Below, in pieces: positions 16,637 to 25,438 of a stretch of DNA of 39,880 nucleotides. The DNA lies in NCBI GenBank assembly GCA_945901405.1, contig CAMDLH010000037.1:1-39880 (forward strand). The letters run 5' to 3'. This DNA is from Bordetella parapertussis (GTDB lineage Bacteria > Pseudomonadota > Gammaproteobacteria > Burkholderiales > SG8-41). The notes under the pieces were generated by a model that saw nothing but the letters and a program-made list of their open reading frames with translations, was not told where the DNA came from and did not search any database. The position numbers and the translations under genes are program-made. Position 1 is the first letter of the stretch, and every line of letters begins with the position of its first letter.

Positions 16637-17440
16637 TCAGGCGCTCAATCTCATGTCGTCGGCGAGCTTGCGCGCGGGGTATTGATACGCCACCGGGCCG
16701 TCGGCCTCGCCATACACAAACTGGCGCACCAGCGGGTCGGTGGAGTTGCGCATCTGATCGGGCGTGCCGTGCGCCACCATCTTTCCGTCCGACAGGTAAT
16801 ACACGTAATCGACCACCTCCATCGCCTCGTGCACGTCGTGCGTGACCACGATCGAAGTCGCACCCAGCGCGCTGTTCAGCCGCTTGATGAGATTGCTGAT
16901 GATGCCCATCGCAATCGGATCAAGCCCGGTGAACGGTTCATCATAGAGCATCAGCGCCGGGTCAAGCGCGATGGCGCGCGCCAGCGCCACGCGCCGCGCC
17001 ATGCCGCCGGATAATTCGGAGGGCATCAGCGCGTGCGCGCCACGCAAGCCCACCGCATGCAGCTTCATCATCACCAGGTCACGTATCATCGCCTCGGACA
17101 AATCCGTGTGCTCGCGCATCTGGAACGCCACGTTATCGAACACCGACAGATCGGTGAACAACGCGCCGAACTGGAACATCATGCCCATGCGCCGGCGCAG
17201 TTTGTAAATGCCGTCCTGATCAAGATCATTGACCAACTGCCCGTCAACGCGCACCTCGCCGCGTTTCGCCTTCATCACGCCCGCCATCAGCCGCAGCAGC
17301 GTGGTCTTGCCCGAACCGCTGATGCCCATGATCGCCACCACGCTGCCGCGCGGTATCGTCATGTTGATGCCGGTGAGGATGGGCCGCACGCCGTAGGCGT
17401 AGCTGACATCCTTGATTTCTATGAAGTTTTCTGGGGGCAC
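16637..17440 (-). CDS. mlaF: MlaF, ATPase of the Mla phospholipid transporter
   Basis: A 267-residue ABC ATPase with Walker [10 protein letters not shown] at 39-47, signature LSGGMARR, Walker [15 protein letters not shown] and the switch His in VVTHDVHEA. The [17 protein letters not shown] region and the C-terminal extension [19 protein letters not shown] are MlaF-like. The apparent start is GTG at 17440. It is the first gene of the mla operon and is divergent from an unrelated ABC ATPase with a 116-base shared promoter region. Confidence 0.94.
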   Translation of the reverse strand: MPPENFIEIKDVSYAYGVRPILTGINMTIPRGSVVAIMGISGSGKTTLLRLMAGVMKAKRGEVRVDGQLVNDLDQDGIYKLRRRMGMMFQFGALFTDLSVFDNVAFQMREHTDLSEAMIRDLVMMKLHAVGLRGAHALMPSELSGGMARRVALARAIALDPALMLYDEPFTGLDPIAMGIISNLIKRLNSALGATSIVVTHDVHEAMEVVDYVYYLSDGKMVAHGTPDQMRNSTDPLVRQFVYGEADGPVAYQYPARKLADDMRLSA

Positions 17441-17556
17441 AAGATTTACGGCAATGCGGCAAAGTGTGGCATTTTAGCGGCTCGCCCCTGTAATCACAAT
17501 CAATCAACCGTGTGAAGCCGATTTACCCGATGCGGTGTTTAGGCTAAGTTAGGCGC

Positions 17557-18285
17557 ATGCAAAATCCCGCGCTGCGCTTTCGCAATCTGCACAAGTCGTA
17601 TGGCGGCGCGGCGGCGCTGACCGGCTTCACGCTAGACGTGGCGCGCGGCGCATGTTTTGGCATCGCCGGGGCCAACGGCGCGGGCAAAACCACGCTGATC
17701 AAATGCATGCTCGATTTTTGCGACATCGACGGCGGCGAGATTTTCATCATGGGTGTGCCGCACCGCGAGACCGCATCACGCGCGCCGCTCGCCTTCCTGC
17801 CCGAACGCTTCAACCCGCCGTATTTTTTGAGCGGACGCGATTTCTTGAAGCACATGGCCGCCCTTTACCGCACGCCGCACGACGAAGCCGCCGCGCTGGC
17901 GATGCTGGAAGACCTGGGCCTCGACGCCGCCGCGCTCGACAAAACCGCGCGCGACTACTCCAAGGGTATGACACAGAAGCTGGGGCTGGCCGCATGTTTT
18001 CTGTCAGGCCGCGAAATCCTCGTGCTCGACGAACCCGCAAGCGGCCTCGATCCACGCGCCAGAGTGCTGGTAAAGCGCAAGCTCGCGGCGTTGCGCGCGG
18101 CGGGGCGCACGATTTTTTTCACATCACACGCGCTCGCCGACGTGGAAGAAATGTGCGATCAGGTTGCAGTGATTCACGGCGGCCAACTCAAATTCAGCGG
18201 CACGCCGGCTGAGCTGACCGCGAGCCAAGGCGCAGACGATATCGAGCAGGCGTTTATGGCGCTCACTGCTGAAGGTCAGACATGA
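17557..18285 (+). CDS. ABC transporter ATP-binding protein without a nearby permease
   Basis: The 242-residue ATPase has Walker A GANGAGKTT at 38-46, the ABC-2 style signature YSKGMTQKLGLA, Walker B ILVLDEPASGLDP and the switch His in FTSHALADVEEMC. By these features it resembles exporter ATPases of the NosF/CcmA/GldA kind. No permease gene follows: the next gene, 60 bases on, is convergent. It may serve a permease elsewhere, or its partner was lost. Substrate unknown. Confidence 0.85.
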   Translation: MQNPALRFRNLHKSYGGAAALTGFTLDVARGACFGIAGANGAGKTTLIKCMLDFCDIDGGEIFIMGVPHRETASRAPLAFLPERFNPPYFLSGRDFLKHMAALYRTPHDEAAALAMLEDLGLDAAALDKTARDYSKGMTQKLGLAACFLSGREILVLDEPASGLDPRARVLVKRKLAALRAAGRTIFFTSHALADVEEMCDQVAVIHGGQLKFSGTPAELTASQGADDIEQAFMALTAEGQT

Positions 18286-18344
18286 TCGAAGTCACCATCC
18301 CGATCAGACGGCTGATGTTGGGGAAACCCGCCGCTATACACCCA

Positions 18345-19835
18345 CTACAGCAACGCCGCCAGCGCCGCCTCGCGCCCCGCGATGCGCCCGTAGGTAGCCC
18401 CCGCCATCATGCCCGAGCCTGACGCGTAGTTGCCCACCCACAGCCCGCCAACCATCTCGCCCGCCGCATACAAACCAGGGATCGGTCTGCCGGCGACGTG
18501 CTGCATCTGCGCGGTTTTGGCATCGACTTTCATGCCGCCGAAGGTGAAGGTCATGCCGCAGCGCACGGCCCAGCCTTCGAATGGCGGTTCCTCGATGCTT
18601 AATGTGTAGTTGCTCTTGTTGAGCGCGAGCCCCTTGGTGCACTTGCCGTCGAGTTTGTAGCGATCCGGATTGAACGTGCCGGGCTGGATCGCGGCGTTGA
18701 ATTCGCGCACGGTGCGCACGAAGTTGTCCGTGCGGATATCGAGTTCCTGTGCCAGCGCTTCCAGCGTGTTGGCCTTCGCGCCGGTGGCCTTGGCGTAATT
18801 GGTGGGATAGAGATTCAGCTTGCGCGCCTTGGCGTCGAGTATCTGAAACGCGACGCCGCCCGGCTGCGACAAGATCGCGCGGCCCATCTTGGCATAGGTG
18901 CGCCCGCGTGTGTCTTCACCTTCGTCGGCGAAACGTTCGCCGTTCATGTTGACCATGATCGAATACGGATAGACGTAGCGATCCATGCTGTCGCCGCCCG
19001 CCAGCGCATGCGACGAGGGCACGGTGAATGCGGGCACATTGATGTCCTGCGGCGAAGCGTGACAGGTGCTCCAACTGCCGTAGGGCATGGCGCCGATGTC
19101 CATCGCCATTTTCAAGCCATCGCCGGTGTTGAAAGGCACGCCGCGGATGCGCACCATGTCCCACCCGGGGCCGAGGTAGCGCGCGCGCATTTCGGGGTTG
19201 GATTCAAAGCTGCCGCAGGCGAGGATCACCGCCTTGGCGCTGAATTTCTGGATGCCTTGCGGCGTCAATGCCGCAACACCCGTGACGCGGCCCTGCGCGT
19301 CCTGCGTGAGTTCCAGCGCCGAGGTGTCGTAGTGAATTTGCGCGCCGCGCTGTTCGAGCACGTTGTAGTAGCGCTGCTGCATGCCGTAACCGCCGCCGTT
19401 CATCATCACGATGTTGTCGCCCAGCGCCTGCGCGCCGATCGACGGCACCCAATCCTGTCCGTTTTCGGCGAGCCAGTGAACCGTGTCGCGCGATTCGGTG
19501 ACGTGCACTTGCAGCAACTCCTCGTCGCTCTGATTGTTGGTGACGCGCATCACCTCGTCCCACGACTCCTCCTCGGTGCGGCGCGGCAGGCGCTCGATCA
19601 GCGATCGCAGTTCAGCCTCGCTCGCGTTGCGCACCAGCGGCCGCAAATCCTCGATGCCGTGAAACACAAAACGCATGTGCCCGGTCAACGCGCTGTTGCC
19701 GCCGCGATCCTTCTTCGAGGCTTTCTCCAGCATGCCGACACTCACCTTCTTTTCCAGCGCGGAGAGCGCCGCGCAGCACGCGGCATTGCCCGCGCCAACT
19801 ATCAACACATCGTAATGAATTGCTTCGCTTGCCAT
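18345..19835 (-). CDS. tcuA: FAD-dependent tricarballylate dehydrogenase-like flavoprotein (TcuA family)
   Basis: A 496-residue flavoprotein of the fumarate reductase/TcuA group. The FAD motif is VGAGNAACCAA from residue 13, followed by KDRGGNSALTGHMRF. The long block AVILACGSFESNPEMRARYL, then RGVPFNTGDGLKMAMDIGA, and the late GGLWVGNYASGSGMMAGATYGRIAGREAA are typical of TcuA, which oxidises tricarballylate to cis-aconitate. No TcuB electron-transfer partner is nearby. TGGAG lies six bases before the ATG. It lies downstream of acnA and a Bug gene on the same strand, which fits tricarballylate or related tricarboxylate use. Confidence 0.82.
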   Translation of the reverse strand: MASEAIHYDVLIVGAGNAACCAALSALEKKVSVGMLEKASKKDRGGNSALTGHMRFVFHGIEDLRPLVRNASEAELRSLIERLPRRTEEESWDEVMRVTNNQSDEELLQVHVTESRDTVHWLAENGQDWVPSIGAQALGDNIVMMNGGGYGMQQRYYNVLEQRGAQIHYDTSALELTQDAQGRVTGVAALTPQGIQKFSAKAVILACGSFESNPEMRARYLGPGWDMVRIRGVPFNTGDGLKMAMDIGAMPYGSWSTCHASPQDINVPAFTVPSSHALAGGDSMDRYVYPYSIMVNMNGERFADEGEDTRGRTYAKMGRAILSQPGGVAFQILDAKARKLNLYPTNYAKATGAKANTLEALAQELDIRTDNFVRTVREFNAAIQPGTFNPDRYKLDGKCTKGLALNKSNYTLSIEEPPFEGWAVRCGMTFTFGGMKVDAKTAQMQHVAGRPIPGLYAAGEMVGGLWVGNYASGSGMMAGATYGRIAGREAALAALL

Positions 19836-19863
19836 GAACTGCTCCAGAAAACGTCAAAAATTA

Positions 19864-20027
19864 GACGCGGATTTACGCAGATACACGCGGATTGAAAACC
19901 ACTACCGTCGTTCCCGCGCAGGCGGGAACCCATAACACACTGCCACTTGCGACAATGTATGGATGCCCGCCTGCGCGGGCATGACATGAATGGGTTGAAT
20001 CCGCGTGTATCTGCGTAAATCCGCGTC
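19864..20027. repeat. Nested inverted repeat between tcuA and the upstream Bug gene
   Basis: The outer arms are perfect over 30 bases: 19864-19893 (GACGCGGATTTACGCAGATA...) and 19998-20027 (its exact reverse complement). Inside lies a second inverted pair: GTTCCCGCGCAGGCGGGAAC near 19910-19929 and GATGCCCGCCTGCGCGGGCAT near 19962-19982; each half is itself palindromic. The core ACGCAGATT word also occurs at 12.6, 36.6 and 39.6 kb, and the GCGCAGGC palindrome again at 39.65 kb. It is non-coding and may be a small mobile palindrome (MITE/REP-like) or a transcription terminator within the operon. Confidence 0.85.
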
Positions 20028-20037
20028 AAAAAAGTAG

Positions 20038-21006
20038 TTACTGCACCTGCCGGATATTCGCCGCCTTCACCACCTTGACCCACTTTGCCACGTCGCGCTG
20101 AACCACCTCGCGGAACAACTCCGGCGGGCCGTCGGCGGCTTCTATGCCTTCGGTGATGAAGCGTTCCTTGATCTCCGGCGACTGCGCGGCCTTGCGAATC
20201 TCTCTGTTCCACGGCGTCACCACTTCGGCGGGCAAGCCCTTCGGCCCCCACAGGCCGTACCACAATGTCGCTTCAAAGCCCGGCAGCGTTTCGGCGATGG
20301 TTGGGATATCCGGCAGCGCCTTGCTGCGATTGGCGTTGGTGACCGCTATACCGCGCAACCTGCCGGTTTTCACGTGCGGCAGCATGACGCCCAGCGTGCC
20401 CATGATGAGTTGCACCTGGCCGCTTAACAAATCACTCAGCGCGGCGCCCGTGCCCTTGTACGGCACATGCGTCATCTGGATGCCGGCCATCATGATCAGC
20501 AGTTCGGTGATGAGATGCGTGTTGCCGCCGGTGCCGGTGGAAGCGAAATTAAGCGCGCCGGGTTTCGCTTTCGCCAGCGCGATCAATTCCTTCACGTTGC
20601 GCGCCGCCACCGACGGATGCAACGTGAGCAATACGCCCGCGTCGCCGATCAGCACGATCGGCGTGATGTCGCGCACCGCGTCGTACGGCAGCTTGAACAA
20701 CGCCGCGTTGGTGGCATAACTCGTCGATACCATGCACAGCGTGTAGCCATCCGGCACGGCGCGCACGGCGGTTTCAGCACCAATGGTTCCGCCGCCACCC
20801 GCGCGATTATCGACAACGATAATTTGCCCCGCCGACTCGGCGAATTTTTGCGCGAAGCCGCGCGCCATGATGTCGGTGCCACCGCCCGGCGGGAAGGGAA
20901 CGATAAGCCGCACCGGGCGCGACGGATACGATTCAGGCTTGCGCTGGGCTATCGCCTCGCCTGCGAAAGAACACAAAATTATCAATAAAAAGAATAACTT
21001 ATGCAT
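20038..21006 (-). CDS. Bug/TctC-type periplasmic solute-binding protein
   Basis: A 322-residue precursor with signal peptide LFFLLIILCSFAGEAIAQ and family blocks YPSRPVRLIVPFPPGGGTDIMAR, VVDNRAGGGGTIGAETA, PDGYTLCMVSTSYATN, HVPYKGTGAALSDLLSGQVQL. It lies 27 bases downstream of acnA and upstream of tcuA, so a tricarboxylate such as tricarballylate, citrate or aconitate is the most plausible ligand (inference). No TctAB genes are seen. Confidence 0.92.
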   Translation of the reverse strand: MHKLFFLLIILCSFAGEAIAQRKPESYPSRPVRLIVPFPPGGGTDIMARGFAQKFAESAGQIIVVDNRAGGGGTIGAETAVRAVPDGYTLCMVSTSYATNAALFKLPYDAVRDITPIVLIGDAGVLLTLHPSVAARNVKELIALAKAKPGALNFASTGTGGNTHLITELLIMMAGIQMTHVPYKGTGAALSDLLSGQVQLIMGTLGVMLPHVKTGRLRGIAVTNANRSKALPDIPTIAETLPGFEATLWYGLWGPKGLPAEVVTPWNREIRKAAQSPEIKERFITEGIEAADGPPELFREVVQRDVAKWVKVVKAANIRQVQ

Positions 21007-21033
21007 GCATCTCGCTCCTGCATCAGGCGCGGG

Positions 21034-23700
21034 TTACGCGCGCAATTGATCAAACACATAGTTTAGTATCCCGCCGCATCGATACCACGCGATCTCGCGC
21101 AGTGTATCGAGCCGGCAGCGTAGCGCCAGCGATTCGGTTGCGCCACTGGCGCGGCGGATCGTGCAGTTGATCGTCGCGCGCGGCTTTATCTCCGGCGTGA
21201 TGCCGGCGATATCAACCAGCTCGGAGCCGTCGAGATTGAGTGATTTCCAAGTCACGCCCGCCGGCAATTCCAGCGGCACCACGCCCATGCACACGAGATT
21301 GGAGCGGTGGATGCGCTCGAAACTCTCGGCAATGATGGCGCGCACGCCGAGTGCCGCCGGTCCCTTGGCGGCCCAGTCACGCGATGAGCCGCAGCCGTAT
21401 TCCTTGCCGGCGAACATCACCATGGGAATTTTCTTTGCGGCGTATTTCTCGGCCGCGTCGTAGAACGGCATGATTTCGCCGCCGGGAAAATGCCGCGTGT
21501 AGCCGCCTTCTTTCGGCGCGCAGATGTGATTGCGGATGCGGATGTTGGCGAGCGCGCCGCGTATCAGCACTTCATGGTTCGAACGGCGCAGCAGATACGT
21601 GCCCCATTCCTTGAACGGAATGCCCAGCGATTCGAGATACAAAGCCGCCGGCACGCCCTTGGAAATCGCGGAAAGCGGCGCGATGTGATCGGTGGTGATG
21701 CTGTCGCCCAACAGCGCGAGTATGCGCGCGCCCTGAAAATCGCCGCGCGGGTTCTTGGCGAGCCACGCGTCGCTGAAAAACGGCGGCTGTTTGATCATCG
21801 CGCTCGCCGCGTCCCAGCGGAACGTTGCGCCTTCGGGCTCCTGGATCGCTTTCCATCGCGGCCCGCCGTCCTCGCAAGTGCCGTAGCGTTGCACAAATTG
21901 CTCGCGCCTCAGATGGCGCTCGACGACCTGTGCAATTTCTTCATCCGCCGGCCATACGTCCTTGAGATACACCGGCTTGCCATCACTGCCGGTGCCCAGC
22001 GCGTCTTTGGTAATGTCGGTGAGGATGGTGCCGGCGATGGCATACGCCACCACCAGTGGCGGCGACACCAGATAGGCGCCTTTGACTTCCGGGTGGATGC
22101 GCCCTTCAAAATTGCGATTGCCCGACAGCACCGAGCACAAGGTGAGGTCTTTGTTCTCGATCTGCTCGCTGATGTGCGGCGGCAGCGAACCGGAGCCGCC
22201 CGCGCACGTCATGCAGCCATAGCCGACCACCTGAAAGCCGAGTGCATCGAGTGATTTTTGCAGACCGGATTCATTCAGGTAATCGCTCACCACCGCCGAG
22301 CCGGGCGATAGCGACGTTTTCACCCACGGCTTGGGTTTCAGCCCTTTGCGTTCGGCATTGCGCGCCAGCAAGCCCGCGGCGACCAGCACGATCGGGTTGG
22401 AGGTGTTGGTGCAACTGGTGATCGCGGCAATCGCCACATCACCTTCGCGCACTTCGCCAGCGGCGCGCGGCGCATCGGCGGCAGGTATCCGCACAGCCGG
22501 AAAGCCTTTCAAGAAACTCGTGGCGGCATACGACAGATCATGCCGCTCCTGCGGCAGGCGCGGGCCGGAGACCGAATGCTCGATGGCGGCCAGATCAATT
22601 TCCAGCGCATCGCTGAATACCGCGTCGGCCGGCGCTTCGCTCCACAGCCCTTGCGCCTTGGCATACGCCTCGGCCAGCGCGATGTCTTCGGCCGCGCGCC
22701 CGGTGAGTTCGAGATAACGCAGCGTCTCCTCGTCGATCGGGAAAAACGCCATGGTCGCGCCGTACTCGCACGCCATATTGGAGAGCGTGGCGCGCTCCGC
22801 GAGGCGCAGTTGGCTGACCCCCGGCCCGTGAAACTCCACCCACTTGCCGATCACGCCCTGTTCGCGCAAGCGCTTGGTCACGGTCAACGCGAGATCGGTG
22901 GTCATCACGCCGGGTTTTAATTTGCCGACGAGACGGCAACCGACCACCTCGGGGATCACCATCGAAATCGGCTGCCCCAACATGGCGGATGCCGCCTCGA
23001 TGCCGCCGACCCCCCAGCCCATCACGCCCAGCGAATTGATCATCGGCGTGTGGCTGTCGCAGGCCACCAGCGAATCGGGGAACGCGTAGCGTTGCCCGTT
23101 GATCGTCTCGTTCCACACCGGCCGCGACAAAAACTCCAGATTCACCTGATGAATGATGCCGGCACCCGGTGGTATCACGCGAAAATTGCGGAACTCACGC
23201 TGCGCCCATTTCACCAGCTCGTAGCGTTCGCGGTTGTCCTTGAATTCGAGTTCGAGATTTTTTTCATACGCGTCTGCGGTGCCCGCGTACTCCGTGATCA
23301 CCGCGTGATCGATTACGAGATCGGTCGCGCGCAGCGGATTCACCTTGCGCGGATCGGCGCCGGCGCGCACCATCGCGTCGCGCATGGCCGCCACGTCCGC
23401 GAGCATCGGCACGCCGGAAGAATCTGGCAGCACCACGCGCGTGGGGTTCAGCGACACGCCGCGCTCCGAATGCGGATTGTCCACCCACGCCGCCAGCGCG
23501 CGGATGTCATCGGCGGTGACGGTGTCGCCATCCTCGTGACGCAGCAGATTTTCCAGCAGCGCACGCTGCGTGACCGGCAGGCGGCGTATGCCCGCACCGA
23601 GTTTCTTTTCGGCCGCGGCAAGACTGAAAATCTGGTATTCGGCGGCGCCGACTTTCAAATTTTGTTTTGCGCCGAAGGTGTCGAGTGTGGTGATCTGCAT
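21034..23700 (-). CDS. acnA: Aconitate hydratase AcnA
   Basis: The 888-residue length is that of AcnA/IRP-type aconitases. Conserved blocks are ACDSHTPMINSLGVMGWGVGGIEA, AITSCTNTSNP and VGYGCMTCAGGSG (the three [4Fe-4S] cysteines), GDSITTDHIAP, and AGKEYGCGSSRDWAAKGPAALGVRAIIAESFERIHRSNLVCMGV in the swivel domain. It isomerises citrate and isocitrate through cis-aconitate. Here it heads a minus-strand series acnA-Bug-tcuA, which would feed cis-aconitate made by TcuA into the TCA cycle. It could also be the sole housekeeping aconitase; the window cannot tell. Confidence 0.96.
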   Translation of the reverse strand: MQITTLDTFGAKQNLKVGAAEYQIFSLAAAEKKLGAGIRRLPVTQRALLENLLRHEDGDTVTADDIRALAAWVDNPHSERGVSLNPTRVVLPDSSGVPMLADVAAMRDAMVRAGADPRKVNPLRATDLVIDHAVITEYAGTADAYEKNLELEFKDNRERYELVKWAQREFRNFRVIPPGAGIIHQVNLEFLSRPVWNETINGQRYAFPDSLVACDSHTPMINSLGVMGWGVGGIEAASAMLGQPISMVIPEVVGCRLVGKLKPGVMTTDLALTVTKRLREQGVIGKWVEFHGPGVSQLRLAERATLSNMACEYGATMAFFPIDEETLRYLELTGRAAEDIALAEAYAKAQGLWSEAPADAVFSDALEIDLAAIEHSVSGPRLPQERHDLSYAATSFLKGFPAVRIPAADAPRAAGEVREGDVAIAAITSCTNTSNPIVLVAAGLLARNAERKGLKPKPWVKTSLSPGSAVVSDYLNESGLQKSLDALGFQVVGYGCMTCAGGSGSLPPHISEQIENKDLTLCSVLSGNRNFEGRIHPEVKGAYLVSPPLVVAYAIAGTILTDITKDALGTGSDGKPVYLKDVWPADEEIAQVVERHLRREQFVQRYGTCEDGGPRWKAIQEPEGATFRWDAASAMIKQPPFFSDAWLAKNPRGDFQGARILALLGDSITTDHIAPLSAISKGVPAALYLESLGIPFKEWGTYLLRRSNHEVLIRGALANIRIRNHICAPKEGGYTRHFPGGEIMPFYDAAEKYAAKKIPMVMFAGKEYGCGSSRDWAAKGPAALGVRAIIAESFERIHRSNLVCMGVVPLELPAGVTWKSLNLDGSELVDIAGITPEIKPRATINCTIRRASGATESLALRCRLDTLREIAWYRCGGILNYVFDQLRA

Positions 23701-23725
23701 GAGGTCTATGCCTGTGACAAAGTTC

Positions 23726-23809
23726 GTAGGATGGGTGGAGCGCAGCGTAACCCATCAGCACTTTCCGCGCCGCCAAGAGATGGGTTGCGCTACGCTCCAC
23801 CCATCCTAC
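23726..23809. repeat. Paired REP sequences (BIME-like) between acnA and the lyase gene
   Basis: The left copy (23726-23756, GTAGGATGGGTGGAGCGCAG then CGTAACCCATC) and the right copy (23779-23809, in inverse orientation) flank a 22-base spacer. The same 31-base unit occurs in single copies either side of the RAYT gene at 34.75 and 35.43 kb. This is the arrangement of a REP pair mobilised by a TnpA-REP transposase. It sits between divergently transcribed genes, so it may influence both promoters. Confidence 0.85.
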
Positions 23810-23831
23810 TTAAGTTAATCGGGATTTTTCG

Positions 23832-23837
23832 TATACT
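23832..23837 (+). promoter_or_regulatory. Candidate -10 box of the lyase gene
   Basis: TATACT lies 62 bases before the ATG at 23899, in the AT-rich stretch after the REP pair. No strong -35 is found at the usual spacing (CTTAAG or TTAAGT are the best). Low-confidence promoter call based on the hexamer alone. Confidence 0.3.
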
Positions 23838-23898
23838 ACCGCGTCACTCCGCCAAGCAGAATTCCCAGTCCAGCAACTGAAACCAACGAGGCCCCGCC

Positions 23899-24768
23899 AT
23901 GGAAGAATCCCGCAATAAACGCATGCTCGAATTATTCACCCCCGGCCGCGCCACCATGATGGCCGGCGCGCACAATGCACTTTCCGCGCGCATCATCGAA
24001 GCCGCCGGCTTTGAAACCATCTTGTTCACCGGCGCGGGCTTCGCCAACACCTATCTCGGCGTGCCCGACATGGGCCTCACTTCACTCAAAGAAGTAGTCG
24101 ATCAGGTCGCGGCGATACGCGACGCCATCGACATCCCCATCCTCGCCGACGGCGACACTGGCTTCGGCAATGCGTTGAACGCACGCCGCACCGTACGCAT
24201 GATGGAGCGCGCGGGCGCGAACGCGTTGCTGATCGAGGATCAGGTTTATCCCAAGCGCTGCGGCCACTTCGAGGACAAAGGCGTGATCCCAAAATCCGAT
24301 ATGGTGCAGAAAATCAAAGCGTGTGTGGACGCACGCCAGTCCGGCATGCTGATCCTCGCGCGCACCGACGCACGCGCGATCGAGGGGCTGGATGCCGCGA
24401 TGGATCGCATGCGTGCCTATCAGGAAGCCGGCGCCGACCTGTTATTCATCGAGGCGCCGACCACGCTTGAAGAACTCGCGCGCATCCCGAAAGAAGTGCC
24501 GGGCCGGCATCTATGCAACATGGTCTACGGCGGCAAAACGCCGATCCCGTCGCAGAAGGCGCTGGGCGAAATGGGTTACGGCGTGATCTGCTACGCCAAC
24601 GCCGCGCTGCAAGCCTCGATGCTGGCGATGAGCAACGTGATGAAGCATCTGAAGCAAAAAGGCTCGCTCGAAGGCACGGAGGACGCCGTGGTGCCATTCG
24701 CCGAACGACAGAAGTTCGTGGATTACGCGCGTTATGTGGAGATGGAAAAGAAATACAAGGGGAGTTGA
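23899..24768 (+). CDS. Isocitrate lyase/PEP mutase family enzyme
   Basis: A 289-residue (beta/alpha)8 barrel lyase. The metal-binding DGDTGFGNALN, the active-site loop YPKRCGHFEDKGVIP with catalytic Cys in KRCGH, and ILARTDARAIEGLDAA are as in methylisocitrate and 2,3-dimethylmalate lyases. Presence of the loop Cys argues for C-C lyase activity and against a phosphonomutase or oxaloacetate hydrolase role. Its natural substrate is a 2-hydroxy or alkyl-malate/isocitrate type acid; which one is open. It is divergent from acnA across the REP pair. Confidence 0.88.
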   Translation: MEESRNKRMLELFTPGRATMMAGAHNALSARIIEAAGFETILFTGAGFANTYLGVPDMGLTSLKEVVDQVAAIRDAIDIPILADGDTGFGNALNARRTVRMMERAGANALLIEDQVYPKRCGHFEDKGVIPKSDMVQKIKACVDARQSGMLILARTDARAIEGLDAAMDRMRAYQEAGADLLFIEAPTTLEELARIPKEVPGRHLCNMVYGGKTPIPSQKALGEMGYGVICYANAALQASMLAMSNVMKHLKQKGSLEGTEDAVVPFAERQKFVDYARYVEMEKKYKGS

Positions 24769-24778
24769 TCTGCAATCG

Positions 24779-25105
24779 TCATCCCAGGAGGCGCCGGGAC
24801 AGCAGCGCGGGCATGTTTCTGCGGCCGTCCGCGATAAGGTAAACGCGCACCGTTTTATCCTCGACACGGTAAATAATGCGGTACGGCTTGAAGAGTGTTT
24901 GGCGAAACTTCCCGCTGCCGAAATCCAGTAACTCGGGAACGTAGGAGCCTCTCGCCGGCGTGAGAGCGAGGCTGTCGATCACCGCTTCGATCCGGTCAAC
25001 GACATATTCAGCCCTGGAGCCACCGTCGCGCCCACTGATATAGCCGGCGATATCCTCGATGTCGCGCAGCGCGTCCGGGGAGATAATTACTTCACGGCGG
25101 CGCAT
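24779..25105 (-). CDS. RelE/ParE superfamily toxin
   Basis: The 108-residue protein has the ParE/RelE fold order: ISPDALRDIEDIAGYISGRD, the central VDRIEAVIDSLALTPARGSYVPEL, then KFRQTLFKPYRIIYRVEDKTVRVYLIADGRRNM. The RxxY/YRIIYRV strand and terminal R-R are typical. Its ATG shares one base with the antitoxin stop (TGATG). ParE-type gyrase poisoning or RelE-type mRNA cleavage cannot be told apart here. Confidence 0.9.
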   Translation of the reverse strand: MRRREVIISPDALRDIEDIAGYISGRDGGSRAEYVVDRIEAVIDSLALTPARGSYVPELLDFGSGKFRQTLFKPYRIIYRVEDKTVRVYLIADGRRNMPALLSRRLLG

Positions 25106-25380
25106 CAGCGCTTCGCCAGCCCTGCGCGCACGCGGCGAAATGCCTCTTTTGAGGGAATTCCCTTGCCTTCGTCAAATTGACGTTCGCCGAGCGCAAGGAT
25201 TTTCAATAACGCCAGTGTTTCCTGCGTCTGCTCGTACGATGCAATATCCTGAATCACCGCCGTCGCCTCGCCGTTCTGCGTGATGATCAACGGCTCCCGC
25301 TGCTCCGCCAATGTGCGGATGACCTCTGCCGCATTGGCCTTCAGGTAGCTGATCGGTTTAACCTGAGTGGAATACTTCAT
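25105..25380 (-). CDS. Phd/YefM-family antitoxin
   Basis: A 91-residue antitoxin beginning MKYSTQVKPISYLKANAAEVI, then PLIITQNGEATAVIQDIASYEQTQETLALL, the DNA-binding half and dimer interface of Phd/YefM. The C-terminal helix FDEGKGIPSKEAFRRVRAGL would wrap the toxin. AAGGAG lies six bases before ATG 25380; the ATG at 25386 would have no spacing. It precedes and overlaps the toxin gene and probably autoregulates the pair. Confidence 0.92.
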   Translation of the reverse strand: MKYSTQVKPISYLKANAAEVIRTLAEQREPLIITQNGEATAVIQDIASYEQTQETLALLKILALGERQFDEGKGIPSKEAFRRVRAGLAKR

Positions 25381-25438
25381 GTTCATCTCCTTACAGAGGA
25401 GACCAAATATAGTCTTAATTCAGGCTCCCCGCAAGCCA

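Noticed and set aside
19008-19895. 295-codon plus-strand frame opposite tcuA
   Set aside because: Shadow frame; tcuA on the minus strand carries the FAD motif and ribosome site.
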